Assembly: GCA_951812285.1 (NCBI GenBank)
Contig: OX638292.1
Span: forward strand, 907,008 to 971,007
From: an uncultured Dehalococcoidia bacterium
GTDB lineage: Bacteria; Chloroflexota; Dehalococcoidia; Lucifugimonadales; UBA1127
Reading direction: 5' to 3'
DNA: 64,000 bases
Each line of letters starts with the position of its first letter. Position 1 is the first letter of the stretch. This document shows positions 43,301-51,681 of this stretch, piece by piece. The position numbers were made by a program, and so were the translations under genes. Below the pieces are notes generated by a model, which saw only the letters and a program-made list of their open reading frames with translations, did not search any database and was not told the origin of the DNA.

Positions 43301-43640
43301 CTTCTACTTGGTCTACATCAAGAGCGACGGCACAATCCGATTCGGGTGTTCCAACGCGCGACAGGCCCTCCAGATCTTCGAGAATGCTGCCGTCGGAAAG
43401 ACCCGGCCGATACAGCATCTGTGTGACCGATTCGACCGTGATACCAACCAAGGCCAGGCGATGTTGCACTACGATTCCTTGCTGGATAGTGTCATCGCTC
43501 ATATTCGACAGACCCTGTCATCCAACGCAGCGCGCGGCCTCGGCCGGGGCGGCTCCCGCGACTTCGTGCTGCCCAAGACGTCGGAAACGCCCAAGGACTC
43601 CACTGATTTCGAGTTGGTCACATGGTTAATACTTACGTAG
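40344..43640 (+). CDS. PLD nuclease fused to SNF2-family helicase
   Basis: The product has 1098 residues from TTG 40344. The N-terminal phospholipase D-type domain has the HxK motif LHGKMYLTSGGGVVGSSNFT near 140-165. The SNF2 motor follows: DSVGLGKTYT (Walker A, near 288), VIDESHNFRN (near 378), MLSATPVN, then the second lobe with ATDCISEGQNLQDCDTVINY and QRFGRIDRIGS (arginine finger, near 830). A long charged insert lies around 600-680. This fusion, next to an adenine methyltransferase, combines parts found separately in DISARM (DrmC, DrmD) and resembles type I/ISP restriction motors. It overlaps the methyltransferase by 19 bases. Confidence 0.92.
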   Translation: MTVPDSPSGPRRSKVGGDGGAQKELVVRNYVLDNRDFKVVDYLRERLDDADEFSIVSAYFSIYGYDLLASQLARVPRTRFLFGDPSSVDDLTPGEQDVKAFSLTERGLVPQQALKQKPLARKCAEWVKSSAVDVRSVRQSNFLHGKMYLTSGGGVVGSSNFTKNGLGGSARPNLEINLAVSSAELLAQLHGWFDDLWTDEALTYDVKQRVLDALNRLGRDYAPDFMYFKTLYELFKDRLEAQLDSDRQLRDHHLTETAIWNKLYEFQRDGVKSVITKLQQHNGCILADSVGLGKTYTALAVIKYYELRNENVLVLCPNKLRQNWSLYPVHQMQMGNPFVEDRFRYSLIAHTDLSRDRGISGGIDLAKFNWGAFDLIVIDESHNFRNDDGKRYERLLNDIIKSGGRTKVLMLSATPVNTSLIDLRNQVHLMTEKNEVHFRESLGVGHIGNLMAVAQREFKQWEQEKVKQGSGDKVRLLARLGADFLRLLDGVSIARSRRQITQFYEAEMSRIGQFPKHAPPLNFYPATDLGGELSYEQLSQQIKQFSLSIYRPSDYLVNKERQLALEMEKKEHNFNQRDREYYLVGMLRTNFLKRLESSPHSLDLTLERTIGKMDAILERIEAYEGRGHEDGDLGDNLPEQDEDDEEFLVNRSRRPYRLSELDLPQWKADIEWDRHTLTTVRERVSAITPQRDGKLQELRQILSERAKTPTKDLDGRLNRKLLVFTTFKDTAMYLYEQLKDDAEKGGMRMAMVSGDEVLDGSKTGDFNTVLSDFAPIARDRGENGSVPDIDLLIATDCISEGQNLQDCDTVINYDIHWNPVRLIQRFGRIDRIGSRNPAVHMVNYWPTRDMDAYLKLENRVMARMALVDATASGSDDPFTEEELIEGVQLELNFRDQQLLRIQEEILDLDDLSDNVVMSDLSMDYFLAQLRQYLESHKEELEATPLGAYAIAPAPQEGSGPGVLFLLRQHNAAPAGPRQRPVSPVHPFYLVYIKSDGTIRFGCSNARQALQIFENAAVGKTRPIQHLCDRFDRDTNQGQAMLHYDSLLDSVIAHIRQTLSSNAARGLGRGGSRDFVLPKTSETPKDSTDFELVTWLILT

Positions 43641-46600
43641 ACCTCAGGCAGGCCATACGAACCGCATTGCCTTTGATGGAGAAAGGCGACTTCACCGAGC
43701 AAGCGGCCGCACTGCTCTCCGTACTCGGCTACCGCAGCGAGCGCACAGTTCCCGACCAGTCCGGTGCTGTGGCCGAGTTCCTAGAACGGCACCCACCAAG
43801 GAGCCCCGACACCAAGTCCGAACAGGAGTTTCGGGAGGCCGCCGGATCTGTCCGTGTACTGTTCCAAATGACAGATGAGGAGATCGCTGAAGGGAGTGAC
43901 AGGCCAAGGCTGCTCAAGGACGACACATTCGACACGGGCAACGTCAAGAGCTTCCTCTTTACCGCCGTGGAACTCAATGGCGACGGGTACGCAAGGGGCC
44001 GGTACGCCGCCTTTACCCGTGAGATCAACAAGCGGTTTCCGGGTATCCCGTCTGTCGTCCTCTTCCGCACCGTCTCTGGGCTCATCACCCTTGCCTTCGT
44101 CCACGTACGCCCTAATAAACGCCACCCGGAGCGCAACGTCATCGGCAGCGTCTCGCTCATTAGGGAGATATACCCCGAGAACCCTCATCGCGCTCACGTG
44201 GATATCCTTGCGGAGCTCAGCCTGAGAGAGCGACTGCGGTGGATGGGCGCCCACGGCGAGGCCCAGAACTTCGACGGCCTTCTGGCCGCCTGGCTCGATG
44301 CCCTGAATACAGAAGAACTGAACCGCCGGTTCTACCGGGAACTGGAAGAGTGGTTCGACAGAGCTGTCGACGAGGCCAGTTTCCCTGCTACCGGTGCCCG
44401 AGTCTTGAAACCCGAAGAGCACGTCATCCGCCTAATAACGCGCATGTTGTTCGTTTGGTTCATAAAGGAGAAGGGACTGGTGGCGGAAGACCTATTTGTT
44501 GAGGCGCAGGTCCGGTCCTTTCTCAAGGACTACGACTCCGCCACTGGCGACTCCTACTACCGCGCAATCCTACAGAACCTCTTCTTCGCCACCCTGAATA
44601 CCGAGATTGGACAGCGCGGATTTGGTGACAGCGCGAGCGTCACAGGCAGGGACTTCTCGCTCTATCGTTATAGCGAAGAGATCAGCCACCCTAAGGCCCT
44701 CATTGCCCTGTTCGAACGGTCCCCCTTCATCAACGGCGGCCTATTCGACTGCCTCGACAGTGAGGAGGCGGGTAGTGACGGCTATCGCATCGACTACTTT
44801 AGCGACTACGTCATCCGCCCAGGCACGACTGAGTATGGACAGGTGTCCATTCCCAATCGCCTGTTCTTCGACAACGACGGCCTGTTCACGCTGTTCAACC
44901 ACTACAAGTTCACTGTGGAGGAGAACACCCCGGTAGAGACTGAGGTCGCCTTAGACCCGGAGCTGCTGGGCAAGGTCTTCGAACACCTACTGGCTGCTTA
45001 CAATCCGGAGACTCGGGAGACTGCCCGTAAGCAGACGGGCTCCTACTACACACCACGCGCCGTTGTGGACTACATGGTGGACGAGGCTCTGGCCGCCTCT
45101 ATCGTACAGAGAGTTGCTCCAGGCGACGATGACCGTACCTGGTGGGAGGAACGCATTCACTATCTCCTAGACTACAACGATGCTGGCGAACTCTTTCTAT
45201 CCGATGAAGCCGACCGCGTTGTCCGCATCATAGCCGAGCTCAAAGTTCTTGATCCCGCTGTGGGGTCCGGCGCATTTCCCATGGGCATCCTCCACAAACT
45301 TACCCTCGCGCTTCGGCGATTGGACCCTGACAACCGAATGTGGCGGAAGCTGCAAGAGGATATGCACGTCGGTCAAGCGGATCGTGCCATTCGCACGCCG
45401 CAGAGTGAACGCGACCGGGCACAGCAGTTGCAGGCAATAAGCGAGTCTTTTGAGCGTTACCGCGGCTCCGACTTTGGACGAAAGCTATACCTCATCCAGA
45501 ACTCTATCTACGGCGTCGACATCCAGCCCGTTGCCACCCAAATCGCCAAGCTCCGCTTCTTCATATCTTTGGCCATCGAGCAAGAGCCCACAGATGACCC
45601 TGGCGACAATTACGGCATCCAACCGCTACCCAACCTGGAGACCCGTTTCGTAGCCGCTGATACCTTGTTGGGGCTAACGAGGCCGGTCCAGATGACTCTA
45701 GGGCAGACTGAAGAGGTGGGGCGGCTGGAGGGAGAGCTCAACTCAAACCGCGAGCGTCACTTCCATGCCACCACCCGCGCGTTGAAACTGGAGTACCGAA
45801 ATAGGGACGGTGAATTGCGCAGCCAACTGGCCTCCGCTCTGCAGCAAGCCGAGTTCTCGGCAATCGAAGCCGCCAGAGTAGCCACGTGGGACCCTTACGA
45901 CCAGAACGCCACCGCTGGCTGGTTCGATCCTGAGTATATGTTCGGAGTGAGCGACGGCTTCGACATCGTAATCGGCAATCCGCCATACGTCCAGCTTCAG
46001 AAGGACGGAGGTCGCTTAGGAAAGCGGTACAGAGACGCCGGATATGCAACCTTTGCTAGCACCGGAGATGTCTATCAACTGTTTTACGAACAAGGTTTGA
46101 GGCTGCTGTCACAGAGCGGCCATCTCGCCTTCATCACCTCCAACAGTTGGCTGAAAGCCGAGTACGGTAAGGCCACACGCAAGCACATGACCGAAACCTT
46201 TACGGTCCGGCGGTTGCTAGAGATGGGCAAGGACGTATTCGACAACGTCATTGTGGACACCAGCGTGCTGCTGGGGCGAAGCGGGAATACAGACGAGACC
46301 GGCAAGGCAGTAGATATGGACCGTCTCTCGCAGAAGAGCTTTCCGCCCGATGAGGAGCTCTGGAGCGACTTCAGCCCACAGGGTCCGGATCCATGGAGCG
46401 TGCTGTCGTCGATTGAGCAGGGCATCATGGGAAAGATGGTAACTGTAGGAACACCACTTAAAGACTGGGATATTGCGATTAACTACGGGATAAAAACCGG
46501 ATTCAACGATGCCTTCATCATCGATAATCAGACTAAGGAAGCACTGGTCGACCAGGACCAACGCTCCGAGGAGATCATCAAGCCTGTACTGCGGGGAAAA

Positions 46601-47206
46601 GACATCCAGCGCTTTCGGGCGAAGTGGGCCGACATGTGGATCATCGACACGCACAACGGGTACGATGATGTTCCGGCCATAAATGTCGACGACTACCCTG
46701 CCGTCAAGGCTTACCTCGACGGCCATTTTGAGCAGTTGGAGAAACGGTACGATAAGGGACGGACTCCGTATAACCTCCGTAACTGCGCTTACCACGCAGA
46801 ATTCGTCAAGGAGAAGCTTTTCTGGATTGATTTGACGGAGGAAGGCAGGTTCGCGTATGACGATGGCGAGATGTTCTGCGTGAATTCTGCGTATATGCTG
46901 ACGGGAAGTTCCCTCAAGTACCTATGTGCTGTCCTCAACTCCGCTCCTGTAACGTGGTTCATGCAGAACAGTGCGCTCAACTCAGGAATGGGCACCACCA
47001 GATGGGTGAGATTCACTGTTGAACGTATTCCCATTCCCATTATCGATACCGCAGGCCAGCAACCATTCGTCCGAGCTGTGGATGCAATTCAAGATGCCTT
47101 GCGCACGGGGGCAGATACCATGATCTTGGAATCCGACTTAGATAACCTTGTGTATGAACTGTACGGTTTAACCGCAGATGAGATCAGGGCTGCGAATCGG
47201 CAATGA
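43622..47206 (+). CDS. Eco57I-type class I DNA adenine methyltransferase with exchangeable C-terminus
   Basis: The 1194-residue product resembles PglX/DrmMI and type IIG-type methyltransferases. An N-terminal ~450-residue region precedes RKQTGSYYTPRAVVDYM (near 468), the SAM motif LDPAVGSGAFPMGIL (near 543) and the catalytic VIGNPPYVQL (near 785). There is no PD-(D/E)xK nuclease motif I can see. The C-terminal ~235 residues form the target-recognition half, beginning IKTGFNDAFIIDNQTKEAL. That segment sits on one arm of a 44-bp inverted repeat; the other arm heads an alternative C-terminus on the opposite strand. Cleavage would come from the helicase-PLD or the HNH protein. Confidence 0.93.
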   Translation: MVNTYVDLRQAIRTALPLMEKGDFTEQAAALLSVLGYRSERTVPDQSGAVAEFLERHPPRSPDTKSEQEFREAAGSVRVLFQMTDEEIAEGSDRPRLLKDDTFDTGNVKSFLFTAVELNGDGYARGRYAAFTREINKRFPGIPSVVLFRTVSGLITLAFVHVRPNKRHPERNVIGSVSLIREIYPENPHRAHVDILAELSLRERLRWMGAHGEAQNFDGLLAAWLDALNTEELNRRFYRELEEWFDRAVDEASFPATGARVLKPEEHVIRLITRMLFVWFIKEKGLVAEDLFVEAQVRSFLKDYDSATGDSYYRAILQNLFFATLNTEIGQRGFGDSASVTGRDFSLYRYSEEISHPKALIALFERSPFINGGLFDCLDSEEAGSDGYRIDYFSDYVIRPGTTEYGQVSIPNRLFFDNDGLFTLFNHYKFTVEENTPVETEVALDPELLGKVFEHLLAAYNPETRETARKQTGSYYTPRAVVDYMVDEALAASIVQRVAPGDDDRTWWEERIHYLLDYNDAGELFLSDEADRVVRIIAELKVLDPAVGSGAFPMGILHKLTLALRRLDPDNRMWRKLQEDMHVGQADRAIRTPQSERDRAQQLQAISESFERYRGSDFGRKLYLIQNSIYGVDIQPVATQIAKLRFFISLAIEQEPTDDPGDNYGIQPLPNLETRFVAADTLLGLTRPVQMTLGQTEEVGRLEGELNSNRERHFHATTRALKLEYRNRDGELRSQLASALQQAEFSAIEAARVATWDPYDQNATAGWFDPEYMFGVSDGFDIVIGNPPYVQLQKDGGRLGKRYRDAGYATFASTGDVYQLFYEQGLRLLSQSGHLAFITSNSWLKAEYGKATRKHMTETFTVRRLLEMGKDVFDNVIVDTSVLLGRSGNTDETGKAVDMDRLSQKSFPPDEELWSDFSPQGPDPWSVLSSIEQGIMGKMVTVGTPLKDWDIAINYGIKTGFNDAFIIDNQTKEALVDQDQRSEEIIKPVLRGKDIQRFRAKWADMWIIDTHNGYDDVPAINVDDYPAVKAYLDGHFEQLEKRYDKGRTPYNLRNCAYHAEFVKEKLFWIDLTEEGRFAYDDGEMFCVNSAYMLTGSSLKYLCAVLNSAPVTWFMQNSALNSGMGTTRWVRFTVERIPIPIIDTAGQQPFVRAVDAIQDALRTGADTMILESDLDNLVYELYGLTADEIRAANRQ
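46496..46545 (+). repeat. Inverted repeat arm inside the methyltransferase gene (left)
   Basis: Bases 46502-46545 (44 bp) are a perfect inverted copy of 47953-47996; with one mismatch the match extends to 46496. The repeat encodes FNDAFIIDNQTKEAL in the same frame in both cassettes, so inversion keeps the reading frame. Confidence 0.92.
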
Positions 47207-47267
47207 ATCCGAGGTCTCGCCAACCCAACAACGTTGCCATTTCTGAGTCGCAAGTCCAGCCGCCGGA

Positions 47268-48086
47268 CTAGATACGTTGCTCCACTGCCGTGATCTCTGA
47301 GGGAGTCAATCCGTATAACTGGTACACTCTAGCGTCAATGTCCGCTTCGATTTCCTCTCGGTCGCCAGGCTTTGCCATCAATGCTCTGTCGACCAGCCGG
47401 CTAAAGTGCTGCTGGCTCGGACCAGTGATCCTCGGTATGGGCAAGCGTTCGACATAGACCTTCTTCCAGCGCAGTGTCCCCATACCGGAGGTGGGAGCCA
47501 CGTTTTCCAAGAACCATCGAATTAGCTTTGCATTCAGAACTGCGCATAGGTACTTAATGGATTCCCCCGTGAGCAGGAAAGTCGTAGCTTCACCGTAGAA
47601 TCCGCTGTTGTCGTAGGCGAAGCGGCCGTTGTTGACAAGTTCAATCCAGAGTAGTTTCTCCTTGGTGAAATCTTCGTGGTAAGCGCAGGTATCCTGCATT
47701 TCGAACCAAGCGTTGCTGGTCTTCTTTCTAGATCGCCCTCCGTTGGGAAGACGTTTACCCGATTGCTCCAATCTTCTTTTGCCAAAAGTAAGCAGGTATC
47801 TCTTCACGGCCGGATAGGTGTCGATGTTGAGGTCGAGAGCAGGAAACGTAGCTATAAGCCACAAACCCTTCCATTGGGCTTGGTAGCGCTGGATGTCTTT
47901 GCCTCGTAGTACTGGCTTGATGATCTCGGCAGACTTGGGGTCCTCCGTGATTAGTGCTTCCTTAGTCTGATTATCGATGATGAAGGCATCGTTGAAGCCG
48001 GTAGTTATTCCTCGATAAATCGCATTTCCACATCCTACTGCTGTAGCTAGGCAACCTGACCGGCGGCGGTGCCCGGTCCGGTTCAC
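47268..48086 (-). pseudogene. Silent alternative C-terminal (target-recognition) cassette of the methyltransferase
   Basis: The minus-strand frame carries ITTGFNDAFIIDNQTKEALITEDPK, IIKPVLRGKDIQRYQAQW, a lysine/arginine-rich segment, YHEDFTKEKLLWIELV and TSGMGTLRWKKVYVERLPIPRI, ending VYQLYGLTPSEITAVEQR. It follows the active gene's C-terminus end to end with a diverged middle. Homology stops just before the repeat (about 48025), and no methyltransferase catalytic motifs precede it. It is therefore a storage copy that is expressed only after inversion. The frame's nominal start at 48086 is not a real N-terminus. Confidence 0.88.
47953..48002 (-). repeat. Inverted repeat arm heading the silent cassette (right)
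   Basis: This is the partner of 46496-46545: 44 bp identical (47953-47996), extending to 48002 with one mismatch. The diverged sequence on each side shows the identity is local, as kept up by recombination. Confidence 0.92.
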
Positions 48087-48328
48087 CCCGCGCGGAGTAG
48101 GCGCAACGGATGCCTAACCGCGCCGCACTCCCAACTACTGCCGAAGGGCCATCCCATAGGACTGCCAGCATATGCTCCTCGGCCTCTTGCCGGAAGCCCG
48201 TCGAGATCGTGATTCACCTCATCCAACCTGCCAGAGGCTCCACTCGCCAGTCTCAGTTTGCCCTCTGAATTCGACGCCACATGGCGCAACCTAGGGGCAA
48301 CAATATCTACTGAGACACGGAGGATGAC
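48087..48328. other. Intergenic region before the tyrosine recombinase, little identified
   Basis: The 242 bases contain no recognised gene. A good ribosome site (CGGAGGATGAC) precedes the recombinase ATG. No promoter was clear. Confidence 0.4.
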
Positions 48329-49297
48329 ATGGAGACCTTAGCGCTGACGGATAGGGACCTACAGATAGAAGCAATCTCTTCAGAGCTGTCGGAGAACACT
48401 CGTACCGCGTATCACAAGGGATGGCGCAGATTCGCCGACTACTGTGTTGTGGAGCGAATCGCTGATCCATTAGCTGCGTCTCCTGATGAGGTCGCACGGT
48501 TCTTCGTTCGCCTGGCAACTCGACCCAGTCCACAAAGTGGAGTGATACTCTCGATGGGCACGGTGATGCTCTACAAGAGTGCCGTGAATAAGAAATACCT
48601 TGAGGCAGGGAAGCCGTCACCCACAAGCCATCCAGTTGTTCGTTCGACGCTCAAGGGATTGGCTCGGCTCAGAGGGTCCTCTAGCCGCAGAGTGGAGGCC
48701 TTGCGCGAGTACCACATCGAAGCCATGTTGCAGGCGTGTCCCAACACGTTGATAGGTAAAAGAGACGCCGCAATCATTGCCATCGGCTTCGCCGGAGCCT
48801 TGCGCCGGTCAGAGATATGCAACCTGGCCGTCGACGACCTTGAATTCCTGGACTCCAAGGAGAACGATGGGCACGGCATGTGGATCACGATCCGCCAGTC
48901 CAAGACCGACCAGCAGGGCAAGGGGCAACGGGTAGCAATCCTGGATGGAATGACCATCCGTCCGATAAAGCGCATTCGGTTGTGGTTGGAGAGCTCAGGC
49001 ATAACGAGGGGGCCGCTGTTTCAAACCTTGAAGAGGGGAGGCCACTTGCGGGGGAGGCCGATGCATCATAGCGATATTCCTCGCATCCTGAAGTGTTATG
49101 CAGCACACATCGGACTGGACCCGAAGCACATCGCTGGACATTCGCTAAGAGCTGGCTTCGTAACCAGCGCAGCAGTCCATCATGCGCGCTTGGACAAGAT
49201 CATGGCCGTTAGCCGCCATACAAATCCGGCGACAGTCATGGCCTACATACGTGATGCCGACGCCTTCGCAGATCATGCGGGGCAGAGGTTTTTGTAG
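48329..49297 (+). CDS. Tyrosine recombinase, probable invertase of the methyltransferase segment
   Basis: The 322-residue protein has a SAM-like N-terminal DNA-binding domain (SENTRTAYHKGWRRFADYC) and a catalytic domain. The catalytic residues are visible: Arg in FAGALRRSEICNL, Lys in RQSKTDQQGKG, HxxR in HSLRAGFVTSA and the late His/Tyr in SRHTNPATVMAYIRD. It resembles XerD-like or phage-type integrases. Being next to a perfect inverted repeat inside a gene makes inversion its likely job, as for recombinases that flip hsdS or pglX cassettes. Element integration is the alternative, but two serine integrases are already present. Confidence 0.9.
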   Translation: METLALTDRDLQIEAISSELSENTRTAYHKGWRRFADYCVVERIADPLAASPDEVARFFVRLATRPSPQSGVILSMGTVMLYKSAVNKKYLEAGKPSPTSHPVVRSTLKGLARLRGSSSRRVEALREYHIEAMLQACPNTLIGKRDAAIIAIGFAGALRRSEICNLAVDDLEFLDSKENDGHGMWITIRQSKTDQQGKGQRVAILDGMTIRPIKRIRLWLESSGITRGPLFQTLKRGGHLRGRPMHHSDIPRILKCYAAHIGLDPKHIAGHSLRAGFVTSAAVHHARLDKIMAVSRHTNPATVMAYIRDADAFADHAGQRFL

Positions 49298-49767
49298 AAG
49301 CAGACTCGTCACAAGCGATTTGGAGCGAACATTCTCAGGAGCTGCGGCGGTCGCAAGCCGTGGCCCCGTTTGGCCCCTCTCTTGGCGGCAAATCCCAGTG
49401 CAAGGGGTGTACAGGAAAATCCACCTGGGGAGAAAGGGACATTCTGGGCCACTTTAGCTTTGCAGAAATGCAGATTTCGGGGGTATTGGCCCCTTTCAGT
49501 GAACACTTGGTTGAAAGGGCCCAGTCCGGTGAAAACGAGGCCCCATGTGCAAAAAGGGGCCACCCCCTACAGGACCGTACAGGCGAGGAGAGAGTCGGGG
49601 GAGAGGGACGTCGGCCGGGAGACTGGGGCACACTTCAACAGGCACCATGTCCTGGGGCTGCTGCCGTGGGTCGGGCTTCGGGTCGCCCTCGATGACTGCC
49701 GTCAGACGCCCGGATTCTTGAGAGCGCTCCGTCTTCACGGCCAATGGCGCAGGCACGCCCATTCTCA
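49298..49767. other. 470-bp noncoding region with hairpin and motifs shared with 63.2 kb
   Basis: No gene is seen. GGCCCC/GGGGCC arms (49539-49544, 49556-49561) form a hairpin. CAGTGAACACTTGG (49497-49510) and CACCCCCTACAGGAC (49561-49575) recur exactly at 63185-63198 and 63165-63179, in the control region at the other end of the transfer module. The repeats thus flank that module and could be recombination, regulatory or transfer-origin sites. Confidence 0.55.
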
Positions 49768-51342
49768 TCAACGAGCAGACAGGACCGAGCTGTCCATCGC
49801 CATCTCCTCAGCGTTCATGCCTTCGACGGGGCTACCTTCCGGCATGGGGATGGTGTAGCGCACCAGGGCGCTGCCGGGCCTGACGGCGATCTCCTTCACG
49901 AAGGTCGTGACGAAGGTCCTGCGCTCGCTCATCTCACTTTCTTTCAGGAACTCGCCCATGTCCCGGGCGCTGGCTGCGACGGCCTCGACGTCGTCCCGGA
50001 CCGTCCTGCGCTGGGCGATGATGGCCCTGGCATCGGCCGCGGCATCCTCCAGGCGCTCCCTGCGTTCCCGGTGCTCCCTGATGCGGTCGGCGGCGTCGGC
50101 CACGTCCCGGTCGGTCGTCTCGATGACGTGCCAGACGCGGGCCAGCTTCCGCTTTACCTCCTCGATCTCGTACTCGATGGTCTGAAGCCTCTTTCGCTGC
50201 TCCCGTCCCACGCCATCCATCTCCTCTTCCACGACCTGCGCCAGGACGGGGCCGATGGCCTCGGTGAGGACGTTGGCCCGAATGCTCTCCAGCACCATCT
50301 CCTCGAACCGCCGGGCGTTGATCCTGGGGGCCTCGCAGGCGTCTTTGCCGCGCTTCATGATGGACTGGCAGACGTAGTAGGCGTATCTGCCGCTCTGGGC
50401 CTCCTGTCCGCTGAACGCTCTGCGGCACAGCCTGCACTTGACCAGCCCGCTAAGCAGGTAGGTGCTGGCGACCCTCCTGGGGTGGATCGTCTTGGGCGCG
50501 CGGGAGCGCATGAGGGCGTTGACGCGGTTGAACTTGGCTTTGGAGACGATGGCGGGGAACGCCTTCTCGACGCGCACCGGCTCGGCCTTGGTCCTGGCGT
50601 TGGCGCCCCAGACCAGCGTGCCGGTGTAGACCTCATTCCTGAGGATGAAGTGGACGCCGTTCTTGGACCAGAGCTTGGCCGCCGGGCTGGCGATGCCCTC
50701 GTCGTTGAGGGTGCGGGCGATGTCCAGCATCCCTGTGCCGGCCTCGGCCAGGTCGAAGATGCGCCGGACGACGCGGGCGGCGTCGGGGTCGGGTTCCAGC
50801 ACGGGGCGTTCCTTGGGGCCGTCCAGCACCTTGACCCTGTTGAAGCCGTAGGGCGTCCTACTGCCGACCCAGAAGCCCCTGGATGCGGCCTCCCGCATCC
50901 CCCGGGAGACCTCCTGGGCGAGATTCTCCGAATAGAATTCGTCCACCGTCTCGATGATGCCCTCCAGCAGCTTGCCCGTTGGGGTGTCGTCGGCGTGCTC
51001 GGTGATGGAGACGACGCGGACGCCCTTGCGCCGGAGCATGGACTTGTAGACGACGGCGTGCTCGCGCTTTCGGGTAAACCTCGAAAACTTCCAGACCAGG
51101 ATCTCTCTGAAGGGAGCGTTGGGCTTTGAGGCCGTGTCGATCATTTCCTTGAACTGGGGCCGGTCGGCGACGCGCCCGCTCTCGGCCTCATCCACGTATT
51201 CCAGTGCGACGACGTAGCCGTTCTCGCGGGCGTAGTCCCTGAGGGCGCGGAGCTGGGCGGCCACGGACAGGTCCACGTCCTGCCGGTCGCTGGATACCCT
51301 GGCGTAGAGGGCCGCGGGCGTGGGTTCCTGTCGCTCACTCAC
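49768..51342 (-). CDS. Large serine recombinase 2
   Basis: The 524-residue protein is closely similar along its length to recombinase 1: Ser17 in ALYARVSSDRQ, GFWVGSRTPYGFNRV, zinc ribbon LVKCRLCRRAFSG and YYVCQSIMKRGKDAC, coiled coil, and the end VLSAR. It is followed by no tRNA. Being part of the transfer module, it is probably the integrase of the conjugative element proper. Its start overlaps the small gene upstream by eight bases. Confidence 0.92.
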   Translation of the reverse strand: MSERQEPTPAALYARVSSDRQDVDLSVAAQLRALRDYARENGYVVALEYVDEAESGRVADRPQFKEMIDTASKPNAPFREILVWKFSRFTRKREHAVVYKSMLRRKGVRVVSITEHADDTPTGKLLEGIIETVDEFYSENLAQEVSRGMREAASRGFWVGSRTPYGFNRVKVLDGPKERPVLEPDPDAARVVRRIFDLAEAGTGMLDIARTLNDEGIASPAAKLWSKNGVHFILRNEVYTGTLVWGANARTKAEPVRVEKAFPAIVSKAKFNRVNALMRSRAPKTIHPRRVASTYLLSGLVKCRLCRRAFSGQEAQSGRYAYYVCQSIMKRGKDACEAPRINARRFEEMVLESIRANVLTEAIGPVLAQVVEEEMDGVGREQRKRLQTIEYEIEEVKRKLARVWHVIETTDRDVADAADRIREHRERRERLEDAAADARAIIAQRRTVRDDVEAVAASARDMGEFLKESEMSERRTFVTTFVKEIAVRPGSALVRYTIPMPEGSPVEGMNAEEMAMDSSVLSAR

Positions 51343-51568
51343 CGGTCTGTCCGTCCTCTAAGCCGCCCTCGCCGTCCGGCGGGGTCGTCGACCCCGGCCA
51401 GCGCCTCTCCATGTGGGCACGGAGGGCAACCCTGGCCAGGATGCGCAGCCCCTTCAGGATGGTCTTGCGCTGCCGGGGTGTATAGGAAGACAACAGCGCG
51501 TCCAACGAGCGGTCGGGAGCGTCCTCGTTGGGCCTCTTTCGTCTTCTCTTTTCCTTGCTGTCTTTCAT
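51335..51568 (-). CDS. Small basic protein upstream of recombinase 2
   Basis: The 77 residues include a charged N-terminus (KDSKEKRRRKRPNED) and a helical core LDALLSSYTPRQRKTILKGLRILARVALRAHMERRW. It holds the same position that the ribbon-helix-helix gene holds before recombinase 1, but is not similar to it. Possibly a DNA-binding accessory (directionality) factor. A rival frame at 51339-51575 overlaps it but looks less protein-like. Confidence 0.6.
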   Translation of the reverse strand: MKDSKEKRRRKRPNEDAPDRSLDALLSSYTPRQRKTILKGLRILARVALRAHMERRWPGSTTPPDGEGGLEDGQTGE

Positions 51569-51681
51569 GGTTCACAGTCGCAGCGGCGGTGGTTGTGGCC
51601 GCTGGCCTCTCGTTACGGGAGTGGAATGGGCCGCCCAGCGCGGACGTGAGGGGCGAGCGCCGGGCGGCGGCTACTTGGGCT

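Larger units (their letters stand above)
46496..48002. other. Putative invertible specificity segment (about 1.5 kb)
   Basis: The segment is bounded by the 44-bp inverted repeats and contains two convergent C-terminal cassettes. Their stop codons face each other 61 bp apart near the centre. Flipping it would join the methyltransferase N-terminus and catalytic domain to the other target-recognition half. Outside the repeats the two cassettes are clearly homologous but diverged, as expected of alternative specificities. The tyrosine recombinase gene starts about 330 bp to the right. Confidence 0.88.

Noticed and set aside
43622..47206. Calling the methyltransferase a complete type IIG enzyme with its own nuclease
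   Set aside because: No PD-(D/E)xK motif could be seen; cleavage probably comes from a partner.
47268..48086. Calling the minus-strand cassette a mere degraded duplicate
   Set aside because: Its frame is intact to a natural stop, it shares a perfect inverted repeat in frame with the active gene, and a recombinase lies beside it.
49298..49767. Second tRNA-Ile fragment marking an inner att site next to recombinase 2
   Set aside because: No match to the tRNA 3' end was found by eye in this gap.
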